Shown here: piece after piece, positions 11,432-23,014 of the stretch
Position numbering within the stretch: position 1 is the stretch's first letter
Layout: each line of letters begins with the position of its first letter
From: Ceratodon purpureus
Lineage: Eukaryota > Streptophyta > Bryopsida > Pseudoditrichales > Ditrichaceae
Assembly: GCA_014871385.1 (NCBI GenBank)
Contig: CM026426.1
Location: forward strand, 29,439,452-29,503,451
Direction: 5' to 3'
Length of the DNA stretch: 64,000 bases
Notes under the pieces: generated by a model
Databases searched by the model: none
What the model was told of the DNA's origin: nothing
What the model saw: the letters and a program-made list of their open reading frames with translations, nothing else
Position numbers and translations under genes: made by a program

Positions 11432-11759
11432 CGATAAATACAGAGTGATTACTAACAGGAGTATTGCAACGATATTAAAATTAAAATTAATTGGTGGCAA
11501 TGATCAATTAGATGGCATAAGAGCGAAAGTAGACTAAAAAGTAATATAGAAGTCCAACTACAATTCCGATGAGGACAATTAAATTTCCTTAAAAAATATA
11601 ACGACCGTATAAATTATACTACGATTTAACTAGGTGTGACAAAGTTGGTTGGCGTGTAGGCAAAAGGTTTAACATATGTAGGTAAAAAGTTTTGGATATG
11701 AAAGGCGTTTGAATTAAATCTTAACCGCAACTTACCGCAACGTACCGCAACTTACCGCA
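11432..11759 (+). repeat. 328-bp direct repeat, copy 1
   Basis: This stretch recurs at 12523-12850 with a constant offset of 1,091 bases and about seven substitutions by eye (near 98% identity). It is AT-rich, begins CGATAAATACAGAGTGATTA, and runs into a CCGCAACTTA minisatellite. It is non-coding and of unknown class. Confidence 0.9.
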
Positions 11760-11838
11760 ACTTACCGCAACGTACCGCAACTTACCGCAACTTAACTGCA
11801 ACTTACCGCAACTTACCGCAACGTAACGTAATGTAACT
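11721..11838 (+). repeat. 10-bp minisatellite, unit CCGCAACTTA
   Basis: About twelve units of CCGCAACTTA/CCGCAACGTA, slightly out of phase at the end. The duplicate copy (12811-12850) has only about four units, so the array length differs between otherwise near-identical copies. Confidence 0.9.
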
Positions 11839-12467
11839 TGCTTTAAACAGTAAGTTGCCACATTCCTTGACGAGTATAGTGGTACAACAACGTCCAATCC
11901 AGTGGTAGTAAAAAAGCCCAACCTCTCTATACTATAATTATTTGCTAAAGTTACAAGTTTTTAGCGTCATTATTGTTCTTGGATGACGATTAAATATTTT
12001 GTGTATTCAAAGAATGATTCACAAACAATTTACGACTTTTAACAAATTGAGTTCTTTAGCAATGTTAAATTTGATGTTTATTATACGTTTCTCTTTACCT
12101 TTTTAATTCATATTTGACCAAATACATGTATCTTTTGTTAAACTTTATGTTAAACTTTGATGTGTTTAACGTCGGGACCAGCAGGGCTTGCAATTGGCTA
12201 TATCATACTAAAGCTAATATACTAAAGCCAGCAAATCTTCAGGTCGACCCTAAGTCACCTGAAGATCCTCTAAGCGCTTGAGTTCAGCTGATGATTCGTC
12301 AATATCCATTGTTTCAAACGTAGCAGAAGCCAGACCATCATTAAAAGGACGTTCGTTGTAAATGGAACGGCAATGACAAATTCCCTTCGTCGAACCTCGC
12401 AACTAAGCGGAGCTATGTGCACACGGATAACATGAAGAAATGAAGTAGAGAGACAACTGCACGTGCA
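11839..12467. other. Intergenic, AT-rich
   Basis: No ORF, promoter or repeat recognised. Confidence 0.35.
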
Positions 12468-12905
12468 TTGTGAGGTAGCACTAGCCCATCGCCCCCCCCC
12501 CCCCCCACCTTCCCCAATCTATCGATAAATACAGAGTGATTACTAACGGGAGTATTGCAACGATATTAAAATTAAAATTAATTGGTGGCAATGATCAATT
12601 AGATGGCATAAGAGCGAAAGTAGACTAAAAAATAATATAGAAGTCCAACTACAATTCCGATGAGGACAATTAAATTTCCTTAAAAAATATAACGATCGTA
12701 TAAATTATACTACGATTTAACTAGGTATGACAAAGTTGGTTGGCGTGTAGGCAAAAGGTTTAACATATGTAGGCAAAAAGTTTTGGATATGAAAGGCGTT
12801 TCAATTAAATCTTAACCGCAACTTACCGCAACGTACTGCAACTTACCGCATTGTGAAATAGCACTACCCCACCGCTGCCCCACCCCCCCCCCCCCCCCCC
12901 TTCTG
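12468..12905 (+). repeat. 328-bp repeat copy 2 flanked by poly-C modules
   Basis: Copy 2 of the 328-bp repeat (12523-12850) lies between two versions of a GCATTGTGA...TAGCACTA...CCC module. The first (12466-12506) ends in C15 and the second (12848-12900) ends in C18. The module-to-module distance is about 383 bases, so the arrangement looks like a partial tandem duplication. Confidence 0.8.
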
Positions 12906-12944
12906 TAACAATGAGGATAATGGGATTTGGGTTTAGAGAGCACG

Positions 12945-12995
12945 TATGCACATGTTTCTTATATGCACATGTTTCTTCTATGCACATGTTTGTTA
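12945..12995 (+). repeat. 17-bp tandem repeat x3
   Basis: Three consecutive units of TATGCACATGTTTCTTA with one or two substitutions, starting at 12945, 12962 and 12979. Confidence 0.9.
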
Positions 12996-13834
12996 TATCA
13001 ATGTAATTACTATACTCATGTGTTGGTTGCATAAACAAACATTTAAAAAAAAAATATAAAAATATATCTCCAAAGATTAGAGATTTTACAGGAATCTTGG
13101 AATGTAAATGCCGAAATTAGTAAATGATTGTCACACGCTTTATTAACTTGTTCTTTGGGCTTTTATAAAACGGATGCCAAAAAATTCCAATGTTTTCCTT
13201 ATTCCATTTGTTTTTTATAATACAGATTCTCACTCTGTTTGTAAATCACGTACAATTACATCCACATGTGGAATACTATACCAAATGGGACTTCTTACGA
13301 TGCATGCTCTACGAAATAATGATATTTTTATTATTCGGAACAGGATAAAATAGACAAAATTGAGGGACCGCGGAGGGTGCACTCTAATACGCACGGAAGG
13401 GAAGTGAACTGTACGCAAACGGGGAAGAAGATTACAATGCAACCCGTCCGACCTGCAGCGGACATCCGGCAACGGGATCGGACGAGTAGCCTCCGAGATC
13501 ATCCAATCAGTATAGGCGGCGGACAGTGAGTCGGACAGTGCCATATCCGGGGTAGCGAAGAGTGCATGTCTGACACAGAAGTGAGGATGGCGCGAGGAGG
13601 GGAGTGCGAGGAGGGAGAGTGGGAGGGGCAAGACACAGAACACTAAAGGATCCACGGCGGACGAGGTCGGAGAGCCACCAAAAGGGGATATTAATCGTGG
13701 GCGGACAGAGGTCGCACATCTGTCGCGGAGCAGACCGATTCATGCGCGGACGGGTGACAAGGTTGTCGGACACGGCTCGGATAAGTACAGAATGGAGGTC
13801 TCCTCATATCGTAGTATGAAGACTAGGCGAGCGT
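12996..13834. repeat. Intergenic ending in CGGAC cluster 5
   Basis: AT-rich to about 13380. From 13440 to 13780 there are many CGGAC/GTCCG motifs, on the 3' side of the hAT transposase gene. ORFs on both strands reflect composition. Confidence 0.5.
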
Positions 13835-14155
13835 TCACTCTCGGATCCGAACAGTTGGGTCGTTGGCTTCGTCGCAACGTCGGTCCTCCTCGGATTCATC
13901 TGTGCTCATGTCGTCATCAGACCGCGGACTTCTAGTGCTTAGCCGCAACTCATCGTCTCTGGTGATAACTAGCTTCTTCGTTGGACGGGATCCTTGAGGG
14001 TCGCGTATTCCATTTTCATCGAGTTCTGGTCTACCTTCGGAGTTGTCAGGTTTGTACGGGGCGAAACGCGACGCAGTCCCCTGGAACCTTTTCTTTTGCT
14101 TTACACCTCTTGTTGCTCGTTGGATAACACTTCCCCTTGCAGGACCACTGGACAC
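13835..14155 (-). CDS. Small charged ORF, possible 3' exon of the hAT gene
   Basis: About 106 codons without an ATG start: basic then acidic (KQKKRFQGTASRFAPYK; SPRSDDDMSTDESEEDRR). It lies 66 bases beyond the stop of the hAT transposase exon on the same strand. Either a last exon of that gene or a separate fragment; no domain is seen. Confidence 0.3.
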   Translation of the reverse strand: MSSGPARGSVIQRATRGVKQKKRFQGTASRFAPYKPDNSEGRPELDENGIRDPQGSRPTKKLVITRDDELRLSTRSPRSDDDMSTDESEEDRRCDEANDPTVRIRE

Positions 14156-14221
14156 TCTTTCCCCAATCGTGCAACTTGATGCACGTGCCGCAGGGTCCCG
14201 GATCGACGTAGATGGAACCCC

Positions 14222-17078
14222 TCAACGCACGGGCCGGCTGCGTGAAGAAGACGCGGTCAGAACAACGGACTGGCTACCGTTGGTTACAGCAGATCCTACT
14301 GCTCGGCGTCTGCGTCCCCAGCCGGAGGTCTGCTGCGAAAGGATGTGACCCCTACCAACGGGGGTGGAGAGCAGGGCAGAAGCTGGCTGTTGCTGGTTTA
14401 CAGCCATACTTCCGGACGTACTAGCAAGGCTTCGAGTTATGGGACGGCATATTTCCTCAGACGGGGTCTGAACTTCCTGGTCGGCCATCCTCCTTCTCGA
14501 ATCTTCCTCCGTCATTTCATCTCTCCGGCGATTGATAGGTGGTAAATCCTCCTGAAAAACTGTTCGAATCTCTCCCTCCATGTTCGCCAGGTTCTCGTCG
14601 AAATCCCTCTCGCCGAATGACAAAGAATCACTCCAAGGCTGCGAGAAGTCCGTGTCGACGATAGGTATCCTCCGGGCCGGACAACCATCTCCTCTGTCCG
14701 ACTGTATTTCTGCTTCATTGATCGAACTCTGAGCTCGACGCTCACCTCCTGAATACGCCTGCTGTCCGACGCGACTATCCTGGCAGAGGATATCTTCAAC
14801 CGCATCTCGGCGATGTCCTGCGTCGAACATATTGTGGAAGAGCTCGGCAATCCGGACATCGCCACCGTCGTCACCGTCAGATCCTGCGTCGTCCGATCCG
14901 GATTCCTCAAAGTCGCTCTCCGGCGGATCGTCGTCCGCAAGTCCGACACCCCCCATGCCCAATCCGCCCTGTCCGACACCATCCATGCGGGCATCGTCCG
15001 CCACATCGTCCGCTACATGGTCTCCTCCCCGTCCGACGTCTTCCTCCTCGTCGTCCTCGTCCGGATCCTCGCCATCGAGGTCATCGTCGGAATGAACCTC
15101 CTCTAAGCCATACCACTGTGCCGGACGCGGGGCCCGGCGGTGACGAACGAGTCTACTGTTCGTGTAGATATACACGAGGTCCTCCGCTCGTACATGTTTC
15201 AATCTATTGCGCACCTTGCTGTGCACGTAAGAGTACATGCTCCACTTGCGCTCACACGCAGACACGGAGCAAACCCGTCCAAGTATACGTCTAGCTATTG
15301 TTTGGAGAGCCCGGGCTCCACCTCCCATTGCGTCCCACCATTCGTGGATAGCAGTGCCGTGCGCCGGGGGATCGGTTGAATCGGCAAATGCCTCCCGATT
15401 CTCGAGGAAATCCTGATACTGGACAAGGATCTGGACGTAATTCTCCTCGTTATAGGATAACTTGCGAAAAACCCGGTTTAAAATGATCCTCGACTCCTCG
15501 TGGTTATGAAGTGGCGCCCATCCACGTAGGGTCGGGTTAAGCATCGCACCTGCCCAATGAAGATCTGTCAACATCATAGCCCATCTGTTGTCGAATGCGA
15601 CCATGGCGTCTGCTGCCAGGTCCGCGTTCAATCTAAACGGATGGGAGGAAAAACTGCGGACGTGGTTCTTCAAATCGTACATCGCCCTCCAAGCTAGGCC
15701 CATTGCAGGTGCCTTCCCATCAAAAAGGCGTAATGCCTTCACCACTGGGATGACCATGTATAAGAAGTTATGGCACGTGTTCCAGAAACCGTCCGCACGC
15801 ACATACTTCCGAAATAGGCGGACCCTCTTCCCTACTGAGCTGTTTACATCAGGATAGGTTGCTAAAATACCTGCAAACGCCGGATCGATGACCATTCTCT
15901 CAAGTGCATTCCGAAGTTCCACAAGATGCTCGATCATAATGAAATTGGTTGCGAACCGCGTCACAACGGGCAAACGGATGGACAGATTGGGACACATCCT
16001 GCGGAACAAAGCCATTGATGAATGATGATTTTTAACCCATAGACAAATAAGTCTCGCCTTTCTGACTATGTCCTTCACCCAATCCTCCTTCCCCCAATCT
16101 TCCAGTAACAGATCCAAGCAGTGTGCGGCACACCCTTAAACATAAATGTGAGGATATCGTGTCTGGAGCATCCGTTTGGAACCAAGCATGTTCGGAGCAT
16201 TGTCAGTGCAAACTTGGACAACATGTGGCAGTCCGACCCAAACCACGAACGGACGGATCTGAGAAGCGATATAATCGCTATCTTTGTAATGTCCCGTCGT
16301 GTCTATGGTTCCAAGGAAAACATCGCCCCTGGTCCCACTTTGGATAACATTCAGAAGAGGACGGCTTTGGACGTTGTCCCAACCGTCTGAACATATCGTA
16401 ACACCGTATTTCTCTGTGCAATTGCCCGTGAGTTCCTTACTTGTCTCACCATTTCCGCCTTTCTCGCGCTCAACAGTTTTGTGCGAATAGCATTCATCGA
16501 TGGCGGCAGGTATGCCGGGAAGCGAGCTCGCACTGTTTCCCGAACGGCGTTAATGAAGGCAGGATGCTTAACAACGTTGAATGGGATATTGGCTTCGTAG
16601 AATGCCGTCGCCCACACTTTATCTAATCGAAGCTCCGTGGAAGCATTGAATCCTTGCACAAGATTCACTTGACGCATTTCCCTGGGTGGAGAACCCTGGG
16701 GTGCCATATCGGGCTCCTGCATAGCTGGCCCATCATTTGCTCGCGCCCCCTCGTTATCGGGAGCTTGAGGTAATACCGGATCTGGGACCTCGTCACCTCC
16801 CAAGCCAATGTCATGAACATCATCGGGCTCTCTTCTAGGAACTTCACCTCCGCAGTCTACGAACAACCTCCTCACCCGCGCACTCAGCAACCTGCAAATT
16901 TGTATACCGTAGTTACCTGGACCACCTAAAGTCTGTATCCAAAGTGGGCGAACATTCTATTCCGACGGTACACAATAGTCACATTACAAATTCTACACCT
17001 AACCTGTCTCTGAGGCCTCGCACCCACCACGCCCAAGTCTTGCCACCACTGATCCCAGGCCTCTACTCTTCGCGGCAT
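14222..17078 (-). pseudogene. hAT-superfamily transposase, broken
   Basis: A cut-and-paste DNA transposase read from ATG 17078 (MPRRVEAWDQWWQDLG). Order: a BED-type zinc finger (CRIC, then MFAHFGYR, completed in the next frame by GGPGNYGIQIC); a helical N-terminal part (KVWATAFYEANIPFNVVKHP); the catalytic region with CSDGWDN and CTDNAPNM; the GCAAHCLDLLLEDW motif; and the C-terminal dimerisation region (IHEWWDAMGGGARAL ... VSACERKWSMYS). An acidic, disordered tail of about 250 residues follows. Lesions: a 1-base frame change inside the BED finger near 16927, another near 16440, and TAA at 16136-16138 just before GCAAHC. An autonomous element is therefore unlikely. CGGAC clusters lie on both sides. 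Element ends were not found. Confidence 0.9.
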
Positions 17079-18104
17079 GCCTGCGACAGAAAGCAAGAAT
17101 CTGGAGGGTGAACGCACTATTTAAGGCGAGATGGACCTATTACAGAAATTGCGCCCGACAACGCACTTCTAGCGTCGTTGAACGAGGGTGGAGGGATGGA
17201 CTTGATCTGATTATGTTCCAGATCTCCGATGGAGTTCGGACGGTCCGTTCCAGTGGGCTATGCTTGACCCCTTGAGCACACTTGGGTCTCATGCAGAGGA
17301 ACCTCAGACGAGACCCCAGAGTCCTGAGACACGCAGTGCAAAGAAGGGAGAACAGATCGTGGTGAGTCGCATCTTTTATGGCACTCCTCGAGCGTGTCCG
17401 GGACGAGGAAGCGGAACATCGCGGAGTTGTTCCGGGTGTTGCGGACGAGGTCGGACGAGGGCGGGATCGATGGCGGTCCAGTAACCAGATTCGATTTTGG
17501 TCCGCGTTGTAGGAAAAAGATGGTCAGGATCTGCATATTATGGCAGTCGTGTGCTGACATCGGGGAGGTGGTTCGCACTCCGTGAGATTGGCCCGTGTAC
17601 GGAGATGGATCATTTACGGACGGGCGGACTACCTGAAATCCGATCGTTTTGCGGAATGTGGTAACTCCGCAATCGGACATGGACGAGGTACCCCGACGGA
17701 TTAGAGGCTGGGACGTGGTCCGCCCATCGAAACGTGCGCGTTCCGGAATCGGTCGGACGCGACCTCGGGGCAGTACTGCGGCGAAGGCGGACATAGTTGA
17801 TTACAGGAACGATAAAACAATATCGCGTCGTTCTTCTAGAGCATAGGTCAGGGGTTGGAACTTTGCGAAGCGGAATCCGACTTTGGAAAGGCGGATTGTG
17901 TCTGGACAGTGAAAACGGCGCCGGATTATACGAACCTCGCACATCCGCCCTTTGGCAGGAGATTGTGCCGGTCCGGTCTAGCGCGGATGGTGATCCGGTA
18001 CGGTCGGATAGGGGCAGCAGGCAACGGACGTTCGGATTGAATCCGAGGCAGCGTCGTCCGGCAAAGGGCGAATGGCGGACTATAATGCGCGAGGTATGCC
18101 ATGA
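17079..18104. repeat. CGGAC/GTCCG cluster 6, 5' of the hAT gene
   Basis: The longest cluster: CGGAC and GTCCG in both orientations from about 17220 to 18080, mixed with GGTCCG and TCCGAC. ORFs on both strands (for example 17258-17794 minus) follow the composition and are not called. Confidence 0.55.
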
Positions 18105-18112
18105 TATATAAA
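18105..18112 (+). promoter_or_regulatory. TATA box for the 18.2-kb gene
   Basis: TATATAAA, 80 bases upstream of the ATG at 18192 on the same strand. Confidence 0.55.
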
Positions 18113-18191
18113 CGGGAAGTGCGATAACACAGGTCCCTTTTGATGCAGTTAGCCCGCAAGTTATTGTGGACGAGTCCTCTCCAGTTACAAG

Positions 18192-18651
18192 ATGGATCCT
18201 TGTGACATAACTAGTCTAGAGGATGAGGTATTAGAGTTCTTGCTCTCTTGGAATCCCGAGAGGAACGAAGTCGTTCGGGACAGTGATAAGGAAACTGCTC
18301 CAGGAGCGGGCAGTGGAGACAAGGACATTGGCGTAGACAAGCTACAAGTATTGGGGGGAGGTCTATGCATTCCAGCTAACGAGGGATGCAAGTGGAAGGA
18401 CAACAACGAGTATGGGAAGCCCGGAGGAAGTAGTAATGGGAGGTCATCCCCAAGCACAGGGAAGGAAGCATTCCACCGATGCTACGAATGCGATAGGTAC
18501 GATACGAAGAAACACGCGGGGGAGACCAGCCGCATCCGTAGAGACCGAAACTTCAAAGCCTAAGACTTACGTCGAGGAACTGGAGGCGATTTGGCCATCC
18601 AAGTACCTGAAACTGAAGAATGACATCGAACAAGCTAGGAAATCTAGGTAG
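18192..18651 (+). pseudogene. Small unknown gene, frameshifted
   Basis: ATG 18192 (MDPCDITSLEDEVLEFLLSW) opens 123 codons to 18563. The overlapping +1 frame then carries a plausible C-terminus (KTYVEELEAIWPSKYLKLKN) to the stop at 18651. The two halves read as one acidic, partly helical protein of about 150 residues if a single-base change lies in the overlap (18412-18563). No family is recognised. A TATA box at 18105 supports a transcription unit. The minus-strand ORF 18185-18457 looks like an antisense shadow. Confidence 0.4.
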
Positions 18652-19027
18652 TTACGAAGTAAATAGTGTCCGGTTAAATACGGAGAATCTCCGTTATCGA
18701 CGCAATGCATTAGCAATTAGATAAGAGTTTGGAAGATGCATGTCTGCTTAGAAACTTTACTGGATGGATATTTCCGAAACAGAAAGGAAATATCAAACTA
18801 CGGGGGACGTTCGGAATAGCTCCATCATTATAAAACATAAATATACTCTGCTCATCGTAAGATCAGCATAATAATAAACGGGGAATAAATATTATAGTAA
18901 GGCCGAAAATTTACGAAAATTCTCGTCCCATATACAAAATAGTCAGAGAAAGAGAAGGCCAGAGTTAAGCATTCCAAGATTGGTAGTGAGCAGAATCATT
19001 AACACCTGCAACAGTCGTCTATTAAAA
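18652..19027. other. Intergenic, nothing recognised
   Basis: AT-rich; no ORF or repeat of note. Confidence 0.35.
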
Positions 19028-19867
19028 TCAAGCGTTTTCCCAAAAACCCTGCTGAAAACCCTCCTGTTTGTTCACAATATCCGACATCACACCGAGATAA
19101 GGCATCGTTCTCCAGCAATACCGTTGGAACTCGTAGTCCGTCATTTCCCGAGTCTCGTCACTTTCATGCTCGGAGTGGTCTTCCTCCTCGTCCACCTTAC
19201 GCTTCTTAGCATCACCGGAGGATTCGCGTGTCGCATTAGGGGATTCTGCATCCGCCCTTATGGATCTACGAGATTCCAGCGCAGCGCCTTCCGCTTCCAT
19301 ATGCAATGAAACCTGGCCAAGTCCCCTGATTCTATCCCGGCGGAGTGGCGTCGTCCTCGTCCGACTTCCAGCCCTCCACCATCGGGCATGCGCGCATGCA
19401 CACCCCTCACGCACTCGATCGCTCAATGGACCCCCAGTCCGTGTCCGCACGATCTTCCGACCCTCATCGTCCCCACGGACCCCACTTTGCACCACCCGTT
19501 CCGCTGGAATGCGCACGCGTATCGGATGCATGATGCCTGTGCAATTCGCCACGGATTGGAACTGCAACACTGCGACTAGGTTCCAGTTCGACGCCCACAG
19601 ACGGGTCTCCATGACGGGCACGGCGGAGAAGTCGGGACCCAAGAGGCCATACTCTTCTTGAAACGCGTCGACGGATTCGAGCCAAGTCCGTAGACATTCC
19701 TTGGATCTCGGCACATCTTTCGCATGTTGAAACTCCCCTCCCCTTCTCCTCGCTGCATCAACCCACACTGGCAAATCCGCGGATTCGTAGTCCGATCGGA
19801 GAAACTCGCTTAGGCACCGGCTACTCCCTTCCACACAAGATGGAGGGCACTCGCGCGAGCAAGCCAT
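19028..19867 (-). CDS. Hypothetical protein with nuclear-localisation-like motif, 279 aa
   Basis: Intact ORF with an ATG at 19867 (MACSRECPPSCVEGSSRC). The N-terminal third is rich in Cys and Arg. The centre (YGLLGPDFSAVPVMETRLWA) looks folded. After an Arg-rich stretch comes a basic cluster AKKRKVDEEED, which resembles a classical monopartite nuclear signal, followed by acidic residues. The C-terminus is MTDYEFQRYCWRTMPYLG. No family is recognised. The gene contains several GTCCG motifs, as do its neighbours, so it may be transposon cargo. The plus-strand ORFs at 19260-19661 are shadows. Confidence 0.5.
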   Translation of the reverse strand: MACSRECPPSCVEGSSRCLSEFLRSDYESADLPVWVDAARRRGGEFQHAKDVPRSKECLRTWLESVDAFQEEYGLLGPDFSAVPVMETRLWASNWNLVAVLQFQSVANCTGIMHPIRVRIPAERVVQSGVRGDDEGRKIVRTRTGGPLSDRVREGCACAHARWWRAGSRTRTTPLRRDRIRGLGQVSLHMEAEGAALESRRSIRADAESPNATRESSGDAKKRKVDEEEDHSEHESDETREMTDYEFQRYCWRTMPYLGVMSDIVNKQEGFQQGFWENA

Positions 19868-20558
19868 TGGGCACGGCTCGAAATGAGTTGAGGTTGGTGC
19901 AGGTTAGCTCGCAGAGAATAGACAACGCTACACCACCCAGGAAGAACGTTTTCCGCAATGGTGCTGCATTACCAACGGCGCTCAACACATAGAAGAAGGG
20001 AGGCGATGATCATCATAGTTCCAAATGGGCATTTAATTTTCCCTCTCAGTTGCAATAAAACTTATAATCCACCTAGATTTTGGATTATGAAATCAATCCC
20101 AAGTTGCAAATAGACGTACACGCTGTTATAACAGGGCCGACGGTATAATCATAAAACGTAACACGCTCGATATGTCTAGAGAGTATGATATCATTCATAA
20201 TACACCCTATCACACGAGTATCACTCGAGAACAGAATTGATAGACGGCCCCGGACATGTATTGGCATCATGAACTTATTAGTGACCACGCATGTACAAGT
20301 ATGATTACAGTATCATCAATGCTTTAACAATTAAAGTTTCATGATTCCAATACTTACGGATTCAATATCATGATAAACCAGCCTTATTCGGCTGCAATGC
20401 AGTGTCCGACCCGTTGTCGGATAGGCGCCGGACAATGGTCGACACCAATCCGACCATCGCAGACCTGCAACTACGCTAAACCCTAAGCATTGCAGATCTT
20501 GATGTACTAAACTGCGATGTTTGGTACCCTACACCTTAGGGTTTCAACAAACAATATC
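19868..20558. other. Intergenic with a telo-box
   Basis: Mostly AT-rich. A short GTCCG patch lies at 20403-20450, a telo-box CTAAACCCTAAG at 20476-20487, and an inverted TTAGGGTTT near 20535. No gene seen. Confidence 0.4.
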
Positions 20559-20906
20559 CTAGGATTCGTCTTCAGAATCCATAAAAGGCCGCAGGTTGAA
20601 TGCAAGTCGGCTCTGGTACCAACGTGGCTGAATATCCACAAAGTTCCTCCACCCCCTGCAAACACAACGGAGGAGTGTGCATGTTCTGTAGTTCTCGATG
20701 TCGTCGTCCTCGACCATCAACATCTTCCAGATGATGCCCTCCGAGACGTCTCCCGGGATGGCAGGTAAGAAACTCGGCCTGACTCTCGTCCCCATCTCCA
20801 CGATCGCCAAATACTCTTCATCGTCGCTAAAGTCAGAATCGTTCCTAAACTGGGCTGGCCCGAACAAGGCGATAGGACTCCCTGGAATCCCAGCACTGTG
20901 AGCCAT
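20559..20906 (-). CDS. Small F-box-like protein, 115 aa
   Basis: Intact ORF from ATG 20906 (MAHSAGIPGSPIALFGP). After an acidic patch (NDSDFSDDEEYLAI) comes a segment resembling an F-box: AIPGDVSEGIIWKMLMVEDD followed by LLRCVCRGWRNFVDIQPRWY. The pattern Leu/Ile-Pro ... Val-Cys-Arg-x-Trp is typical of the F-box helix bundle that docks on SKP1 in SCF ubiquitin ligases. No substrate-binding repeats follow, so it is an F-box-only fragment or a decayed gene. The call rests on the short motif alone. Confidence 0.4.
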   Translation of the reverse strand: MAHSAGIPGSPIALFGPAQFRNDSDFSDDEEYLAIVEMGTRVRPSFLPAIPGDVSEGIIWKMLMVEDDDIENYRTCTLLRCVCRGWRNFVDIQPRWYQSRLAFNLRPFMDSEDES

Positions 20907-21519
20907 CGCTGAAATGCAGTCAAAGTGTCACGTTTCAACGAGCCGTTGTCGAAGTGGAAAATAATGCACCGATTCCTAGAACGACCATGAAGATAAAGCA
21001 GGCGTAGCTTAGTATGCTAGTCCATTTGATGGGAGTCCACCGGGATATGTTGCCGGACATCCGAATTCGATATGCGTCGGACCCGAACTCAAGTCGGAAC
21101 TTGGCCGTCGAAGGTACAATGTCGGGATAGTGGCCGAACCAGGGTCCGACAACGAGGAGTGCAGTAGAATGTGGCGGACTTCATCGGAGCCGACAGCAAT
21201 CGGATGGCGGATAAGCGCCTTGAGGGATGCCGGAATGCGGACGAGATCACCAAGGCCCGTCGGACGACGGGGCATCGATCCGGCGGAAAGCGGATGTCGG
21301 ATCGGACATCGGACTGGGTATCGGATCGTACAGGGTGGCGCGGACGAAGCGGACTGGTACTGGGGCCCACCAGTATTAGACCACCTTTATCGCAGACGTG
21401 GACATCGGCTATCCGAGGTGTCGCCGGGGCGGAAATGTAAAAGTGAAAATGTTGCCGTAAATATTTGGGCCGTCGCGATAAAGACCGAATGGGACGTCCG
21501 GTCGTGACTGTACACCGTC
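20907..21519. repeat. CGGAC cluster 7
   Basis: I count 11 CGGAC/GTCCG pentamers between about 21050 and 21500. ORFs on both strands here reflect composition. Confidence 0.6.
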
Positions 21520-23014
21520 GTGACGTCCCGACATTATGACGCGAGAGGGTCACGTCGCGACGGAATAGAAAACCCTGCTCATGACAGAAACGAAACCATG
21601 AACAAGTTTTACAACAAATATAAGCAATTGGCAGACAAGCTTAATCAACGGCCCGAGGAAGACTATTTATGTGAGCGGTTCAAAAAGAGAATATTACCTT
21701 GGATTCAACAAGGCATTGTGATTCTGGGCATTAAGACACTGAGCGACATACATTAGAGGAAATCTGGGGTCTCCAAAGGGCCTTTGGATTTCCCACGTGC
21801 CTAAAAATTTGGCCAAGCCCGTGCACTTCATCCGCTGGCACCAATGGTGCCAGCAGGTCGCCAAATCGGTGTTTGGGGGGTCTGGCCAATCGCTGGCAGC
21901 GACGGCGTGTGCCACTACTGTCACCCCATTGGACAATACGAGCAGTAGTGACGCTGTCAACAAACGTGTGCCACTACTGTCACCCCATTGGACAATAGCT
22001 CCTGCCGCTATCAGCGCGTAGGATATTCACCAATGAGATTACTTAGAGAGGCATGCGTGGGAGCAAATTCACCTACCTTCAGGCTGTCTTACAAGGCCCT
22101 TTGGAGACCCCACATTTCCCCTAATGCTCACTGCAGCCAAGGACATAAATCGGGAGCTGGGAGCTCTAAATCGTACTCACACTCCATTGTTGCCATTGCC
22201 AACCTTGAGACCTGAAAACCACCAAGCACCCACAATTTGTGGCACTTGTGGCAAAATACATAGTGGCCGTTGTTGGTTGGCCCAAAGGAATTCTTGCCCA
22301 GACGACAACCGACGTCCACAACCCACAACGGCCTCCATGTACACTGAGGAGATCAATGTGGGCGCTTTTTAGCTAGGGAGAAATGACACCTGCTGGGAAT
22401 GTGGATCCCTCAACCACCGCACCGGCCAATGCCCCATATTAAGGCAACAATGGAGTCATAACCGTGGTCCTACGGATTTGAACCAAACCCCACCATCTTC
22501 TATGGAAAACCAAAAACAACCGGTACCTAACTGCCAAGGCGGGGTCACTCTGACCGAGGTACATGACGCAGAAACAAATGTAGCAACCAGTAGTGCCGCT
22601 GTAGTCACAACACGCTCCAAGGCCACCGTGACTGACCATGTCGTTGAACACCAAAAACCATTCCCCGCAGACCACAAGGAGAGGTTGCATGATATTCGCA
22701 AAGACTTGCAAAAAGGACTGTAAATGACCACGACAAACCCAGACATTTAACACATCTTGGATGATACCAATGTTACCATAACATTATCCAAACAATTGAA
22801 AATAAGTCCATAATTGCACAAGTACCTCCAGCAAGCTACCCATTCAGAGTCTAGGCCGGATCCCATAGTAATCCGGGTAAAAGCTACCACTTTGGACCCT
22901 GACATCGCGGTGATCCATCTGCAGCTTGGCCACCATGGGTGGAAGTATTCTAGACCCATGTACTTTTTGAGTCACGGTACAATATACATTGAAGGCATGA
23001 ATTTGTACTTGTAA
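21520..23014 (+). mobile_element. Retrotransposon gag remnant with zinc knuckles
   Basis: Broken plus-strand coding stretches. The first (21571-21756, NKFYNKYKQLADKLNQRPEE) looks like a capsid/retrotransposon-gag segment. Near 22240 is a degenerate knuckle, CGTCGKIHSGRC. Near 22390-22435 is a perfect CX2CX4HX4C knuckle, CWECGSLNHRTGQC. Further pieces run to 22723 and 22814-23014. Stops and frame changes are frequent. It could belong to the same Ty3/gypsy lineage as the pol remnant at 51.3-54.1 kb, but no shared sequence was shown. LTRs were not found. Confidence 0.7.

Noticed and set aside
16351-16440. GACAA/GTAAGG in the hAT gene as a splice donor.
   Set aside because: The coding sequence resumes immediately in the next frame with KELTGNCTEKYGVTICSDGW, so a one-base frame change is simpler than an intron.
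13757-17165. CAAGGTTGTCGGACACGG at 13757 and CCGACAACGCAC near 17155 as terminal repeats of the hAT element.
   Set aside because: Only about eight bases match and the 8 bases outside each end disagree, so the ends of the autonomous element remain unknown.
17258-18157. Several overlapping ORFs on both strands, including 17258-17794 minus.
   Set aside because: They are explained by the CGGAC/GTCCG composition; no protein-like segment was seen.
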